DNA of 64,000 nucleotides from Dehalococcoides mccartyi 195 (lineage in GTDB: Bacteria > Chloroflexota > Dehalococcoidia > Dehalococcoidales > Dehalococcoidaceae), in assembly GCF_000011905.1 (NCBI RefSeq), contig NC_002936.3, forward strand, positions 1,364,001 to 1,428,000, given 5' to 3'. A program made the translations under genes and the position numbers. Below, piece by piece: positions 15,479 through 24,436 of the stretch. The notes beneath the pieces are model-generated. The model did no database searches. It saw only the letters and a program-made list of their open reading frames with translations, and was not told where the DNA came from. Each line of letters starts with the position of its first letter. The stretch's first letter is position 1.

Positions 15479-16888
15479 TTATTTGACCAACAATGCCGGG
15501 TTTACACCATAAGCAGGAATCTGCTCCAGGGGTAGATCCCACCATGATTCAGGCTCTTTGTGGCCATAGTTAAAGGTCTCGGACATGCTCCTGAAGAAGC
15601 TGTTGAACACCGGGGTAACAGACATAGTGCCCTTAACAACCTCGTGGATTAGGGAAGCACCAGCCGTACCGAAGGGACACGCACCCATGCAGGAACAGCA
15701 GTTACCCATGCACTTGCGGTAATCCAGCCGCCAGCCATTGTAGCCGGGGATATTCCACATACAGGTATCACCGCCAACGCTCTGGTCGGCAGCCCAGTCC
15801 TGTCCGCAGGCGTTATCCCAGGATTTATCACCCATGGCAATAGCCCCGAACGGGCACTGGGTTCCGCAAACGCCGCAGGTTTCGCAGAAGCGTTCCATAC
15901 CGGCATCTATGGGTTTGGTAACCGCCAAAGGTAAATCAGTAACTACCCGATACTGTCCTCTAAGATGTGAACCGTATTCGGGAGAGTTAAGGGTAGTACC
16001 CATGCGGGTATGTTCACCCACGCCGGTCATAATGCCAAAAGCGGCTGAGGGGCAATAGTTACCGGCATTTATGCTTTGGTAACCCAAACCACGCAGGAAC
16101 TGTTCAATAAGCAGGTCTATTCTCTTTACATGGGTATAAGCCATGGGGAAGCCAGCCCGGCCTACATGGCTGGGCATACGGGAAGTCAGCTCGGTATCCT
16201 GCAGATTTGTCCAGTGGATTACCCATTGGCAATTATTGGGAATAGCAAATCTGTCTGTCGTTGACTCAAATAAATCTATATCCTCGAAAGTAACCTTTTG
16301 TTTTCCCACATATGAGTAAAACAGTTTGCGGGTCTTCTCATCCACCGGGGCAACAGTTACGGAACTGACACCAAAGCTGCGGAAAGCGGCCCGGATAGTC
16401 CGCAGGTTTTCTTCCGGAGTACCCTGCCACTTGGGCATAGGGCCTATTGAAGTGTTGCCCGAAAGCTGGTCAGGGGTAGGTGCGGGGGTTCTGACAGTCT
16501 GGGTACCCATCCAGGTGGAATACCAGGCCTCGTTAAGAGCCCGGTCACGCAGGGTAGTACCTTTCCAGTCAGGAAATTCCCTCTTAACAAACTCTTCAAT
16601 TTCCAGATAGTAGCTGTAATACCCGTCTGACCTGCCGGCCATAACATCACGGCCGGGCTGGCCGCGTCTGTCCATCCGGTGAATCTGATTCCAGTCAATT
16701 TCCAAAGTAGGCTCATCAACTTCTTTTACAAACCAGGCTCTTTTCCAGCCAGCGGTAGGAGAGGCAGTGACCTCATCTAGGTCGTGAAAAACCGGAGATA
16801 CGGCTGCCGCTGCACCAATACCAGCACCAGCCAAACCAAGCGTTTTCATAAAATCTCTTCTGCTTACGGTTGAATGAAAACTATGCAT
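15479..16888 (-). CDS. rdhA: Reductive dehalogenase catalytic subunit RdhA3
   Basis: 469 residues, the shortest RdhA here. Tat leader SRRDFMKTLGLAGAG. First cluster CETCGVCGTQCPFG; second cluster region CMGNCCSCMGACPFG, with a Cys-Cys pair. AGGAGGTAATACAC precedes the ATG. Its upstream region carries repeated ATACGTA motifs and a divergent (frameshifted) sensor kinase with LuxR-type regulator. Same cassette layout as rdhA7. Confidence 0.96.
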   Translation of the reverse strand: MHSFHSTVSRRDFMKTLGLAGAGIGAAAAVSPVFHDLDEVTASPTAGWKRAWFVKEVDEPTLEIDWNQIHRMDRRGQPGRDVMAGRSDGYYSYYLEIEEFVKREFPDWKGTTLRDRALNEAWYSTWMGTQTVRTPAPTPDQLSGNTSIGPMPKWQGTPEENLRTIRAAFRSFGVSSVTVAPVDEKTRKLFYSYVGKQKVTFEDIDLFESTTDRFAIPNNCQWVIHWTNLQDTELTSRMPSHVGRAGFPMAYTHVKRIDLLIEQFLRGLGYQSINAGNYCPSAAFGIMTGVGEHTRMGTTLNSPEYGSHLRGQYRVVTDLPLAVTKPIDAGMERFCETCGVCGTQCPFGAIAMGDKSWDNACGQDWAADQSVGGDTCMWNIPGYNGWRLDYRKCMGNCCSCMGACPFGTAGASLIHEVVKGTMSVTPVFNSFFRSMSETFNYGHKEPESWWDLPLEQIPAYGVNPALLVK

Positions 16889-17309
16889 GTGTATTACCTC
16901 CTGAACATAAATTTGATACTGACAATGATTCTGGTAAAATGTACTGGGGAAGGTGAAACTAGATTAGTTGCCTGTCTTTTATGCTTTGACCACCTACCTT
17001 TCAGGCGGCCTGTGCCAAATAGGCCACCGGTTTATTTAGAGCAAACAGAATACTCACCCGTTAAAAAGATGAATATCCCTAAAGGTGTGATCCCGACTCT
17101 CCACTGGCAACTCAGGCTAACACCCACTAAACTGTTATGTAATTGTACATAACACGTATCTTAGCTGGACTTTAAGGTCTTTGTGAATCTCTTTGGGTAC
17201 ACCCAAAATACGTAGACCGAAATACGTATATTAGTTGTGAAGGCGTATTTACGCTTGCATCTGGTAAAGCTATTATTTCCGAGTATAATATTATTAGTCA
17301 GGTTAGTGT
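16889..17309. promoter_or_regulatory. Divergent promoter region with ATACGTA motifs
   Basis: 421 bp between rdhA3 and its kinase. It contains ATACGTA at 17208-17214, the palindrome ATACGTAT at 17222-17229, and the perfect dyad GCGTA-TT-TACGC at 17243-17254, a likely binding array for the LuxR-type regulator at 18385. ATACGTA is also found twice upstream of rdhA6. AAGGTAGGTG at 16991-17000 on the minus strand is a ribosome-site-like sequence. No gene seen. Confidence 0.55.
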
Positions 17310-18379
17310 ATGCAAGAAGAACAGAGCCACATTAACACGGATAAAAGTGCTAATCCGCCTGTTTTAAATGACTGGGCGACAACACTTCTGGACGCAGCCC
17401 CGATTGCCTTCTACCTGCTGGATAAAGACCTGAGAGTCATTGAGGCAAATGCCAAGGGAATAGAGTTTCTGGGTAAAAAATCCCGCTCAGAGGTCATTAA
17501 CAGAAATATCATGGATGTTGCCCCCGGAATACCGCCTATTCATATCCACAGCTACAAACAGATTCTCAAAACGGGCATACCCAAAATATGCCCCAGCATC
17601 AAAGCCTGGCCGACAGTTGGGGAAAACCGGTATATAAATTCGATACGCTTTCCGGTGCGGGACGGTCTGGGCATTATCGTGACAGACATAACTGACCAGT
17701 ATAAACTTGAACGTGAGCTCAAAAAAATAAAACCCAGCTTAAAGAGCTGGCTTCAGCCTATGTAAGTTCACAGGAAAACGAAAGGGAGCTGATTGCTTGC
17801 GAGGTGCATGACCGGGTAATCCAGCTTCTGATTAGTTCCTGCCGGCTGATTGAAAGTACCAAACAGGCCGGCACCGATTCACCCCAAATGAATAAATCCC
17901 TGAACGAAATAAACGACACAATCTTAAAAACTATCGCCGAATGCCGCCTGATAACCAAACAGCTATACCCGTCTGTATTATCAGAAGGCGGACTGGTTTC
18001 GGTTATAACCGAAGAGCTAAGTGCCTTGAAACTAACCGGCATGTCAGCCGAACTGACAACCGATAAAACCGCCCCTATACCCAAACCGGTTGCCGAGGTA
18101 CTTTACAGGATATTCCATGAGGCTATCTGGAATGCCCAGAGACATTCCAAGGCCAGCCATATTGATGTTATACTAAAAATAGTGGAAAACGGCGTAAGAC
18201 TGGCGGTTATTGATGACGGATGCGGGTTCAATCTGTACAAATCCCTGCAATCCGGCAAATTTGGCGGGCTGAAAAGTATGCGCAGACGGGCCGAACTGAT
18301 GGGCGGCAGTTTCAATATAGAAAGTGAGATAGGTAAAGGTACATCTATCGAAGTTTTTATCCCGTTTTCGGTAGGGTAG
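17310..18379 (+). pseudogene. PAS sensor histidine kinase split by a frameshift
   Basis: Two frames make one kinase. The first (17310-17765) holds the PAS domain; the second continues from about 17735 with EVHDRVIQ (HisKA_3 histidine) and HATPase motifs HEAIWNAQRHSKASH, DDGCGF and GLKSMRRRAELMGG. One extra A in the A7 run at 17721-17727 would give a continuous 356-residue protein matching the intact kinase at 42069. Without it translation stops at 17765, though GTG 17804 could start the catalytic half. It is divergent from rdhA3 and directly before its regulator. Either a recent null mutation, a phase-variable tract, or an assembly error. Confidence 0.8.
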
Positions 18380-18384
18380 GGAAA

Positions 18385-19044
18385 ATGCTTGAGAGTAAGA
18401 TAAAAGTACTGATATGTGATGACCATGACATAGTTTGTCAGGGGTTAGTAAATATTATTTCCTGCGAAGCTGATTTGGAAATAGTGGGGTGCGCGGCCAA
18501 TCTAAGTTCAGCTTTGACCATGATAAGAGAATTAAAACCGGATGTTGTCCTGGCTGATATCCGCCTTGGAGATGAAAACGGATTTGACCTGATAAAACAA
18601 AGCCACCGGGCGGGGTTCAAAATACCCTTTATCATGATTACAGGGTTTAAAAACGAATTTTACGTATCCAAGGCCATAGAAAACGGGGCAGCCGGACTGC
18701 TATCCAAAGAAAGCCCCGGCAGAGTAATAGTTAATTCCATCCGCCTGACTTTTGACGGCAACAGTGTCTGGCCGATGGAATTATTAAAAAACACTTATAA
18801 CAGTCTGTCCATATCACATTACGCATCAGATACAGATACCAATCTGGCTGTGCCTAACTTCACACCGCGGGAAAAAGAGATAATTAAATTTCTGCTGAAG
18901 GGCAATACCAATAAAGCCATTGCCCATGAACTGGGTTTATCTGATGTTACCGTGAAAAAGAGCCTTAAAAATATTATGACCAAACTCCATGTTGATAACC
19001 GGATGAAACTGGCAATGGTCATAAGCAGGCTTAGCCTGGACTAG
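18385..19044 (+). CDS. NarL/LuxR-type response regulator (rdhA3 cassette)
   Basis: 219 residues, five bases after the kinase. Receiver with Asp12-Asp13, phosphoacceptor Asp58 (VVLADIRLGDENG) and a C-terminal LuxR helix-turn-helix (FTPREKEIIKFLLKGNTN, then VTVKKSLKNIMTKL). ATG is preceded by GTAGGG. The predicted target is the ATACGTA array upstream of rdhA3. If the kinase is truly broken, this regulator would depend on another kinase. Confidence 0.92.
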   Translation: MLESKIKVLICDDHDIVCQGLVNIISCEADLEIVGCAANLSSALTMIRELKPDVVLADIRLGDENGFDLIKQSHRAGFKIPFIMITGFKNEFYVSKAIENGAAGLLSKESPGRVIVNSIRLTFDGNSVWPMELLKNTYNSLSISHYASDTDTNLAVPNFTPREKEIIKFLLKGNTNKAIAHELGLSDVTVKKSLKNIMTKLHVDNRMKLAMVISRLSLD

Positions 19045-19264
19045 CAAAATGCATTTCCCGACCTGCCTGAAATGCCAGCCCGGTTTACACGGATATTCCG
19101 TCCCGGCTTTGCCGCCGCTATAAAGACAGTTATCCCCTTAAGCCCTAATAAGCAGGCAGAACAGCTTTCCCCTGACATATAAGTGAGCAGGCCAAAACAG
19201 CCGTTTCTGCCCGCATGAGTTCCGCAGTTTTGAAACCGCCTAGATAAGCCGGGTAGAATCTTCT

Positions 19265-19657
19265 TTAGTGCAAACGCTCTGTCAGATTCGGCAGTTTGCC
19301 TTCAAGGTAAAGCTTCAGGGTGGTGTCTATATCCGCTACATCAGTCATATGTACATCAATTCCAGCCTGGCTAAGGCTTTGCCGGGCACCCATACCCATA
19401 CCGCCGGCTATCACCAGCTGGCAATCAGTAATATTTGAAACCATACCGGCATGAACAGATTGGGAATGGGCATTAAACCCGTGGCAGTCCCCGGCGGCAT
19501 GATTATGCTGCATGCCCTCGGTATGGTGACCGGATTTGGGTCTTTGCTCTTTGCCAATAACCTGGCCATTTTCAATACTTGCCACCAGATAATACCCGGC
19601 CCGTCCGAAATGCTGACAGATTGTTTTCCCGTCGTCAGTGACTACTGCAATTTTCAT
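19265..19657 (-). CDS. NifX/NafY-type Fe-Mo cofactor domain protein
   Basis: 130 residues with the dinitrogenase iron-molybdenum cofactor-binding fold: MKIAVVTDDGKTICQHFGRA at the N-terminus and VIAGGMGMGARQSLSQAGI. A His-rich insert (GHHTEGMQHNHAAGDCHGFNAH, split here by position around residues 43-65) could bind metal. Such stand-alone proteins bind metal-sulfur clusters outside nitrogen fixation too. It lies alone between the rdhA3 and rdhA4 cassettes; no nif genes are nearby, so its client is unknown. Confidence 0.85.
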   Translation of the reverse strand: MKIAVVTDDGKTICQHFGRAGYYLVASIENGQVIGKEQRPKSGHHTEGMQHNHAAGDCHGFNAHSQSVHAGMVSNITDCQLVIAGGMGMGARQSLSQAGIDVHMTDVADIDTTLKLYLEGKLPNLTERLH

Positions 19658-19770
19658 TAACTATTCCTCCGCTTGCTTGATAGGGTAATACACCCTTTTT
19701 ATTTCGGGCATATGCTCTTTATTAATATTAGCCCATTCCTGAAGGTATAGCAAACCCTGCGCATAATAAA

Positions 19771-19795
19771 AAGCGGGGGAACAAGTCCCCCGCTT
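19771..19795 (-). terminator. Terminator of rdhAB4
   Basis: Perfect 10-bp stem AAGCGGGGGA / TCCCCCGCTT, loop of five, followed on the minus strand by TTTTTATTATG. It is 25 bases past the rdhB4 stop. Confidence 0.85.
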
Positions 19796-19820
19796 CCAGT
19801 TCAAGCACCAAAACTTAAAC

Positions 19821-20090
19821 CTAGGTCTTGTTGGCTCTCCTTACGGACAACTGCCAGGCTACCCCCAGCAGAATAAGGGCAATAATGCCAAAGATAAGCG
19901 CCCCCATCCAGGCTGACTGGGGCTCATTCTCACGCAGAGAGCTGAAATAATGCTGACCGGTAGCGAACAGGGCTAAGATACCCAAACCAGCCAGCAGCCA
20001 TTCGTACCATTTGGTAAGTATTCCTTTGCGCACCAGCCAATTGACCGCCAAAGCTATTGCCGCGCCGGCAAGCAGTCCAATCCAAAACAT
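19821..20090 (-). CDS. rdhB: Reductive dehalogenase membrane anchor RdhB4
   Basis: 89 residues, three membrane helices, TKWYEWLLAGLG, QHYFSSLRENEPQSAW and GVAWQLSVRRANKT. Gap of 26 bases after rdhA4. QHY/QHF type, as for the anchors of rdhA1-3. Confidence 0.93.
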   Translation of the reverse strand: MFWIGLLAGAAIALAVNWLVRKGILTKWYEWLLAGLGILALFATGQHYFSSLRENEPQSAWMGALIFGIIALILLGVAWQLSVRRANKT

Positions 20091-20116
20091 TTCATTACTC
20101 CTTTATTCATTAAGTC

Positions 20117-21601
20117 TTAGTAGGATGTATTTATGCCGTAGGTATAGTCGTCTATATTCCACCAATCACGCGGGTCCTTGCGTCCGTAACCCATAGTTTT
20201 CTCCATATTGGCAAAGAAACTGTTGAAAACAGGGGTAACGGAAACGGTATTGCGTACCAAATCATGTATAAAAGAACCGTCACCGTTGGTATTAAAGGGG
20301 CAGCTGCCCTGGCAGACCGGACAATGCGGGCAGGTGGTGGTATTGGTACGCCAGCCGTTAAAACCGGGGCGGGTACCGGGCTGGGTAGCCTCCCAGGACG
20401 GGTCACCCTGCTCAATAAGGCCAAACGGACAGCTATCCGCGCAGATACCGCAGGTCTGGCAGAATTTATAGACACCGAAATCTATAGGTTTGGTTGCCAT
20501 CAGGGGCATATCGGTAATAATTACCCACATAGCCCGGTTGGTCGTGCCGTATTTGGGAACCAGGGTAGGTGATGACATCCGGCAGTGTTCTCCCAAACCG
20601 GTCAAGGTGGCTATAGCATTAGTATGATAACCCGCCATATGGGTGGAAACCGCAGTATAGCCTAAGGCATGGATAAATTCCTGGATTATAGCCCCGACAA
20701 AGGGGAATCTTTGATAAGACCAATAAACAGCCGCATCCTCATATTCACCGGCCTGGCGCCGGGTAGATTCGTAAGGCTGGCGGGCAGTCCACTGGAGTAT
20801 ATATTTGGCTTTAGCGGGAATGACCAGCTTGGTGGCAGTCTCAGCCGCTTCGTCTACGTCTTCTATGACCAGCTGTTTGCCGCCGCTTGTCTCATGGAAG
20901 AGCTTGAAAACATCTGAATCCATTTCCTGAGCACCTACATCACAGCCCCCCAGAAAACGGACTACCTGCCGCAGGGTAAGCAGATTTTCTTCAGGAGTGC
21001 CTTCCCAGCGCGGTACACCGAAGTCCTGGGGGCGGAGTGTTTCACTGGAACGGAGACCCAGGAATGAGGTGAAGGTAGCCGTGCCTCCGGCTGCTGAAAT
21101 AGCCTGGGCCACATTAACCCGTTTACCGCCCATGTTTATTTCACCCGGCCACATACCCATCCGCATAAATTTGGTGGCCATAAAGAGGGCGGTTGTGCGG
21201 TTATCACCCAGACCGGCATAGCCGGGGTCCCAGCCCGGAAATTCCTTTTTCATGTAATCAAAAAGGACCTGGGCCTGTTCAGGGCTGGCCCAGACACCCG
21301 AACTGCCGCCGGGAATCCCCATGGCATACCTCTCCTGAGCCGACAGGGTCGGTCTGGCCTGATAGGGGAAAGTACCCTCCATCTTGGGCAGGTTTTGCCA
21401 GTCAATGGGGACTGAAGGATTTTTGAAATCCCGCTCCTTTACCCACCAGGGCAGTTTCTGCACTCCGCCTGATGACGCAGTTACCTCATCCAGGTCATGG
21501 AAAACCGGGGCAGCAGCGCTAATGGTCCCTAAACCTGCTCCGACTACCCCAAGGCTTTTCATAAAATCACGCCGTGAGAGTGTGGAATGAAACTCTTTCA
21601 T
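20117..21601 (-). CDS. rdhA: Reductive dehalogenase catalytic subunit RdhA4
   Basis: 494 residues. Tat leader SRRDFMKSLGVVGAG; first cluster CQTCGICADSCPFG; second cluster CPHCPVCQGSCPF, canonical. Closely similar to rdhA2 over the whole length. AAAGGGGAAATCT precedes the ATG, and AAAGAGGGTGAT lies 65 bases upstream (21666-21677). The upstream region holds a 52-bp perfect palindrome with two MarR-type sites and a divergent MarR gene. Confidence 0.96.
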   Translation of the reverse strand: MKEFHSTLSRRDFMKSLGVVGAGLGTISAAAPVFHDLDEVTASSGGVQKLPWWVKERDFKNPSVPIDWQNLPKMEGTFPYQARPTLSAQERYAMGIPGGSSGVWASPEQAQVLFDYMKKEFPGWDPGYAGLGDNRTTALFMATKFMRMGMWPGEINMGGKRVNVAQAISAAGGTATFTSFLGLRSSETLRPQDFGVPRWEGTPEENLLTLRQVVRFLGGCDVGAQEMDSDVFKLFHETSGGKQLVIEDVDEAAETATKLVIPAKAKYILQWTARQPYESTRRQAGEYEDAAVYWSYQRFPFVGAIIQEFIHALGYTAVSTHMAGYHTNAIATLTGLGEHCRMSSPTLVPKYGTTNRAMWVIITDMPLMATKPIDFGVYKFCQTCGICADSCPFGLIEQGDPSWEATQPGTRPGFNGWRTNTTTCPHCPVCQGSCPFNTNGDGSFIHDLVRNTVSVTPVFNSFFANMEKTMGYGRKDPRDWWNIDDYTYGINTSY

Positions 21602-21677
21602 AGATTTCCCCTTTCGAATTCTGTTGAGCTATCACTGTTGTTATAATTTTTATTTTTAGCTTGCTATCACCCTCTTT

Positions 21678-21729
21678 CGTCACTATATTAGTCTATATAG
21701 ACTAGTCTATATAGACTAATATAGTGACG
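21678..21729. promoter_or_regulatory. 52-bp perfect palindrome, double MarR operator
   Basis: Every base of 21678-21703 pairs with 21704-21729. Within it two overlapping copies of TAGTCTATATAGACTA occur at 21689-21704 and 21703-21718, flanked by inverted CACTATAT/ATATAGTG arms. It lies between divergent rdhA4 and marR, and is the obvious binding site for two MarR dimers. Palindromic operators of this type are reported for MarR-type rdh repressors in Dehalococcoides. Confidence 0.85.
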
Positions 21730-21827
21730 GTTCATTGTCAATAATATGTATTGAGATTTGGCAAAAACTGCTTGAGAGATTAAGATATAACAACTAAATA
21801 AAAGATAATTACAAGCACAGGACAAAA

Positions 21828-22316
21828 ATGAACAAGTACGAAACAGTAAAACTGGAACATTTACTCTGGATAAACATAGTTCAAACTCGGCATGTCATGA
21901 ACCGGCTCTGGGAGCGCAGAATGAAGGAATCCCATCTAACAACCGAAAAATTCACCGTTATCCATGAGCTTTTATGCCTGGGCGGAGAATCTACCCCACA
22001 TAATCTGGCCAGACGTATTGTATTTGAACCCCATTCTATCTCAGCTATGCTCAGCCGCATGGAGAAAGATGGGCTTATTACCAAAACCAAAGACCTTGAA
22101 AAAAAACATATGGTTCGGATAAAACTAACCGAAAAGGCCATGGATCTTTACCCCAAGGCCTTAGAGATATCACTGGAAATATTCACTAAATTGATGGAAG
22201 ATATTCCCAGAGAGGATAAAATAAAACTGTCTGAGTCCTTGACCCAGATACGCAATAAAGTTTTAGCCGCTAACCCAGCAAAAGGCAAAAAGCTTACACC
22301 TTTCAAATATACTTGA
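21828..22316 (+). CDS. MarR-family regulator (rdhA4)
   Basis: 162 residues, winged helix with GGESTPHNLARRIVFEPHS and ISAMLSRMEKDGLITKTK, ending KKLTPFKYT. Divergent from rdhA4 across the 52-bp palindrome. The recognition helix region is almost identical to the paralog at 13980, so the two may read each other's operators. Confidence 0.93.
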   Translation: MNKYETVKLEHLLWINIVQTRHVMNRLWERRMKESHLTTEKFTVIHELLCLGGESTPHNLARRIVFEPHSISAMLSRMEKDGLITKTKDLEKKHMVRIKLTEKAMDLYPKALEISLEIFTKLMEDIPREDKIKLSESLTQIRNKVLAANPAKGKKLTPFKYT

Positions 22317-22344
22317 AACGTATTCTATTCAAAAGATTTTAGAA

Positions 22345-22369
22345 CGGGGGAGGCTTAAGCCTCCCCCCG
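22345..22369 (-). terminator. Hairpin between marR and rdhB5, convergent
   Basis: Stem CGGGGGAGGCTT / AAGCCTCCCCCCG with almost no loop, lying 24 bases past the rdhB5 stop and 29 past the MarR stop. It could serve both converging transcripts; CTAAAATCTTTTG follows on the minus strand. Confidence 0.6.
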
Positions 22370-22392
22370 CCTAATACCGTATAGCGATAAAA

Positions 22393-22665
22393 TCAGGCTT
22401 TCTTTGCCCGGCGGGCAGCCAGCTGCCAGCTAAGTGCCAGCAGGATAATCCCCGGCAGACCTATTACCAGCAGGAACATATTAGCTGCTTTGGGCTCTAC
22501 CTCTGCCAGACTGCCGAAGTAGTTCTGGATGGTGAAAAGGAGCATAAGCAGGCCAACTGCGCCAATCAGCCACTCATACCAGGTCAGGCTGAAATTGTGC
22601 CGTTTCATCAGCCAGATAAGCCCCAGTATTAAAGCACCAACTAATATACCTATCGTAAACCACAT
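22393..22665 (-). CDS. rdhB: Reductive dehalogenase membrane anchor RdhB5
   Basis: 90 residues, three membrane helices, LTWYEWLIGAVG, QNYFGSLAEVEPKAANMF and LSWQLAARRAKKA. Starts 18 bases after rdhA5. QNY/QNF type, shared with anchors of rdhA6 and rdhA7. Confidence 0.93.
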   Translation of the reverse strand: MWFTIGILVGALILGLIWLMKRHNFSLTWYEWLIGAVGLLMLLFTIQNYFGSLAEVEPKAANMFLLVIGLPGIILLALSWQLAARRAKKA

Positions 22666-22683
22666 ATCACTATCTCCTAATTC

Positions 22684-24162
22684 TTACTTTCCGTACCCGC
22701 CGTCTCTGACACCCATAGTGGTATCAAAGCCGTATCTGGGCAGGTCAAGATCCCACCATTCGGCCGCATCATGATGGCCGTAGCCAAAGGCAACATCAGC
22801 CTTCCAGAGGAAGCTGTTAAAAATACCGGTGGTGGATAGGGTGGATTTAACAACCTCATGTATCATGGCTTTGGTATTTACATTAAATACACAAACGCCG
22901 GTACATATCTGGCAGGTAGCCCCGGTGCTGTGCTGATACAGCTTGCACTCAGGTTCATTCTTGAAATAAGCCCTCTTACCAGCCGTACTCCAGGGGCCGG
23001 CCGGTTCCCAGGTGGGCTCTTCTTCAAAGGATATTGCCTTGGCCGGGCAGGTATCCGCACACTTTCGGCAGCTGTGGCAGAAGCGGAAAGCCCCGAAATC
23101 TATAGGCTTGCTGACGGGCAAAGGCAGGTCGGTAATAAATTTGTAAATACCAACTACCGCACCTTCCTCAGGAATAACACACTGGTTTATTCTGTCCATT
23201 TCACCCAGACCGGACAAAGTACCCACAGCCGGGGAGGGACAAATACCATTGGGGAAGGGGGCAGACTGGAGTCCCTGATACCCCAATGTCTTGAGGAACT
23301 GCTGAACACAAGCCATAGTCTCGTGGTTAAGGCGGTAACGGCTCATATTAGCGGCATAACAAACACCCGAAGGAGCGGTGCGGTACATTTCTTTGGGCAT
23401 GGGGGTAGTATAGGTAACTATCCAGCGGGCCGTATTTGGGATAACATAATTAGTGTCAGTCATATAGCCCTTATCCACGTCCTCAAATTTATATGACATA
23501 ATAGGGCCATTGAAAAACATCCGGCTGGCATCCTGCGGGTAGAGCATTTTTTTAACATTGGTATCCAGCTCTATAGAAGCAATCTGTCCAGCCCCGAAAA
23601 ACCTCATAGCAGATTTGAGCAGGGCAAAATTCTCTTCAGGAGTTCCCTCCCATTTAGCCACCCCCAAAGTTTCGTGGGTCATGATAGAGCCGACCAGTTC
23701 GGGAATAGGCGCCGGGTCTGCCAGTACCGGAGTAACCGGCTCCCGCCAGCCTGCCTGGGTCAGAAAATGAGGCCAGCTGGCCTCCTGAATGGCGGTATCC
23801 AGCAGCGAAATAGCTTCACGTGAACCAACCTTTTGTGCCCCTTCCTTAAGGGCTGTCTGCCCCTGAGCCATAGCTGTATTTACCCTGTCCCATCCTACAA
23901 ATTCGGCCAGCAGGGGCGGAAGATGGCAGCCTTCGGTTGGTATAGCCAAAGCAGCCATTTTATCCCAGTCTATTTCAATAGTAGGCTTGTCAACCTCTCT
24001 TACCCACCAGGGGCGTTTGTTAACAGATGAATCAGCAGAGGCTACTTCATCAAGGTCATGGAAAATCGGAGAGACGGCGGCCACTGCGCCAATACTGGCA
24101 CTGGCTAAGCCTAACCCCTTCATAAAATCTCTGCGGCTAAGACTAGTGTGAAACTTGTTCAT
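22684..24162 (-). CDS. rdhA: Reductive dehalogenase catalytic subunit RdhA5
   Basis: 492 residues. Tat leader SRRDFMKGLGLASAS; first cluster CHSCRKCADTCPAK; second cluster CQICTGVCVF, where the proline after the last Cys is Val. A YGFDTTMGVRDGGYGK tail resembles the end of rdhA6. GGAAAGGAAAAAGTT precedes the ATG; AAAGGAGGGG lies at 24229-24238. Divergent from a PAS kinase and OmpR-type regulator. Confidence 0.96.
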   Translation of the reverse strand: MNKFHTSLSRRDFMKGLGLASASIGAVAAVSPIFHDLDEVASADSSVNKRPWWVREVDKPTIEIDWDKMAALAIPTEGCHLPPLLAEFVGWDRVNTAMAQGQTALKEGAQKVGSREAISLLDTAIQEASWPHFLTQAGWREPVTPVLADPAPIPELVGSIMTHETLGVAKWEGTPEENFALLKSAMRFFGAGQIASIELDTNVKKMLYPQDASRMFFNGPIMSYKFEDVDKGYMTDTNYVIPNTARWIVTYTTPMPKEMYRTAPSGVCYAANMSRYRLNHETMACVQQFLKTLGYQGLQSAPFPNGICPSPAVGTLSGLGEMDRINQCVIPEEGAVVGIYKFITDLPLPVSKPIDFGAFRFCHSCRKCADTCPAKAISFEEEPTWEPAGPWSTAGKRAYFKNEPECKLYQHSTGATCQICTGVCVFNVNTKAMIHEVVKSTLSTTGIFNSFLWKADVAFGYGHHDAAEWWDLDLPRYGFDTTMGVRDGGYGK

Positions 24163-24274
24163 AACTTTTTCCTTTCCTGCAAATGTCTCCAGCGTGTCAA
24201 AGGGTATTTTTCAGCTTGGTCTTATCTGCCCCTCCTTTAGGTTATTTGAAGCTATCTGGATATTATAAATAAGC

Positions 24275-24294
24275 ACGGTAAACCGAACGGTAAA
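24275..24294. promoter_or_regulatory. Direct repeat ACGGTAAA upstream of rdhA5
   Basis: Two identical octamers ACGGTAAA (24275-24282 and 24287-24294), 12 bp apart, in the region shared by rdhA5 and its divergent two-component system. Tandem half-sites about one helical turn apart are typical for OmpR/PhoB-type regulators, which fits the regulator at 25612. Confidence 0.5.
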
Positions 24295-24436
24295 TCTGAG
24301 CAGCTGAAAGTAAAGTTAATATAAGGCTTAATTAAGTATTCTTAACTATTGCCAACCTGAGCATCGGCGGCCAGCATCTGGTTATAGGCAATATCCTGGC
24401 AGTATAATATAGCTATAAACACCCGGGAGAACCTGA

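Noticed and set aside
17040-17130. Possible cobalamin riboswitch (CCACTGG-like words near 17100 and 34050)
   Set aside because: Only short matches; no B12-box context or pairing partners were seen.
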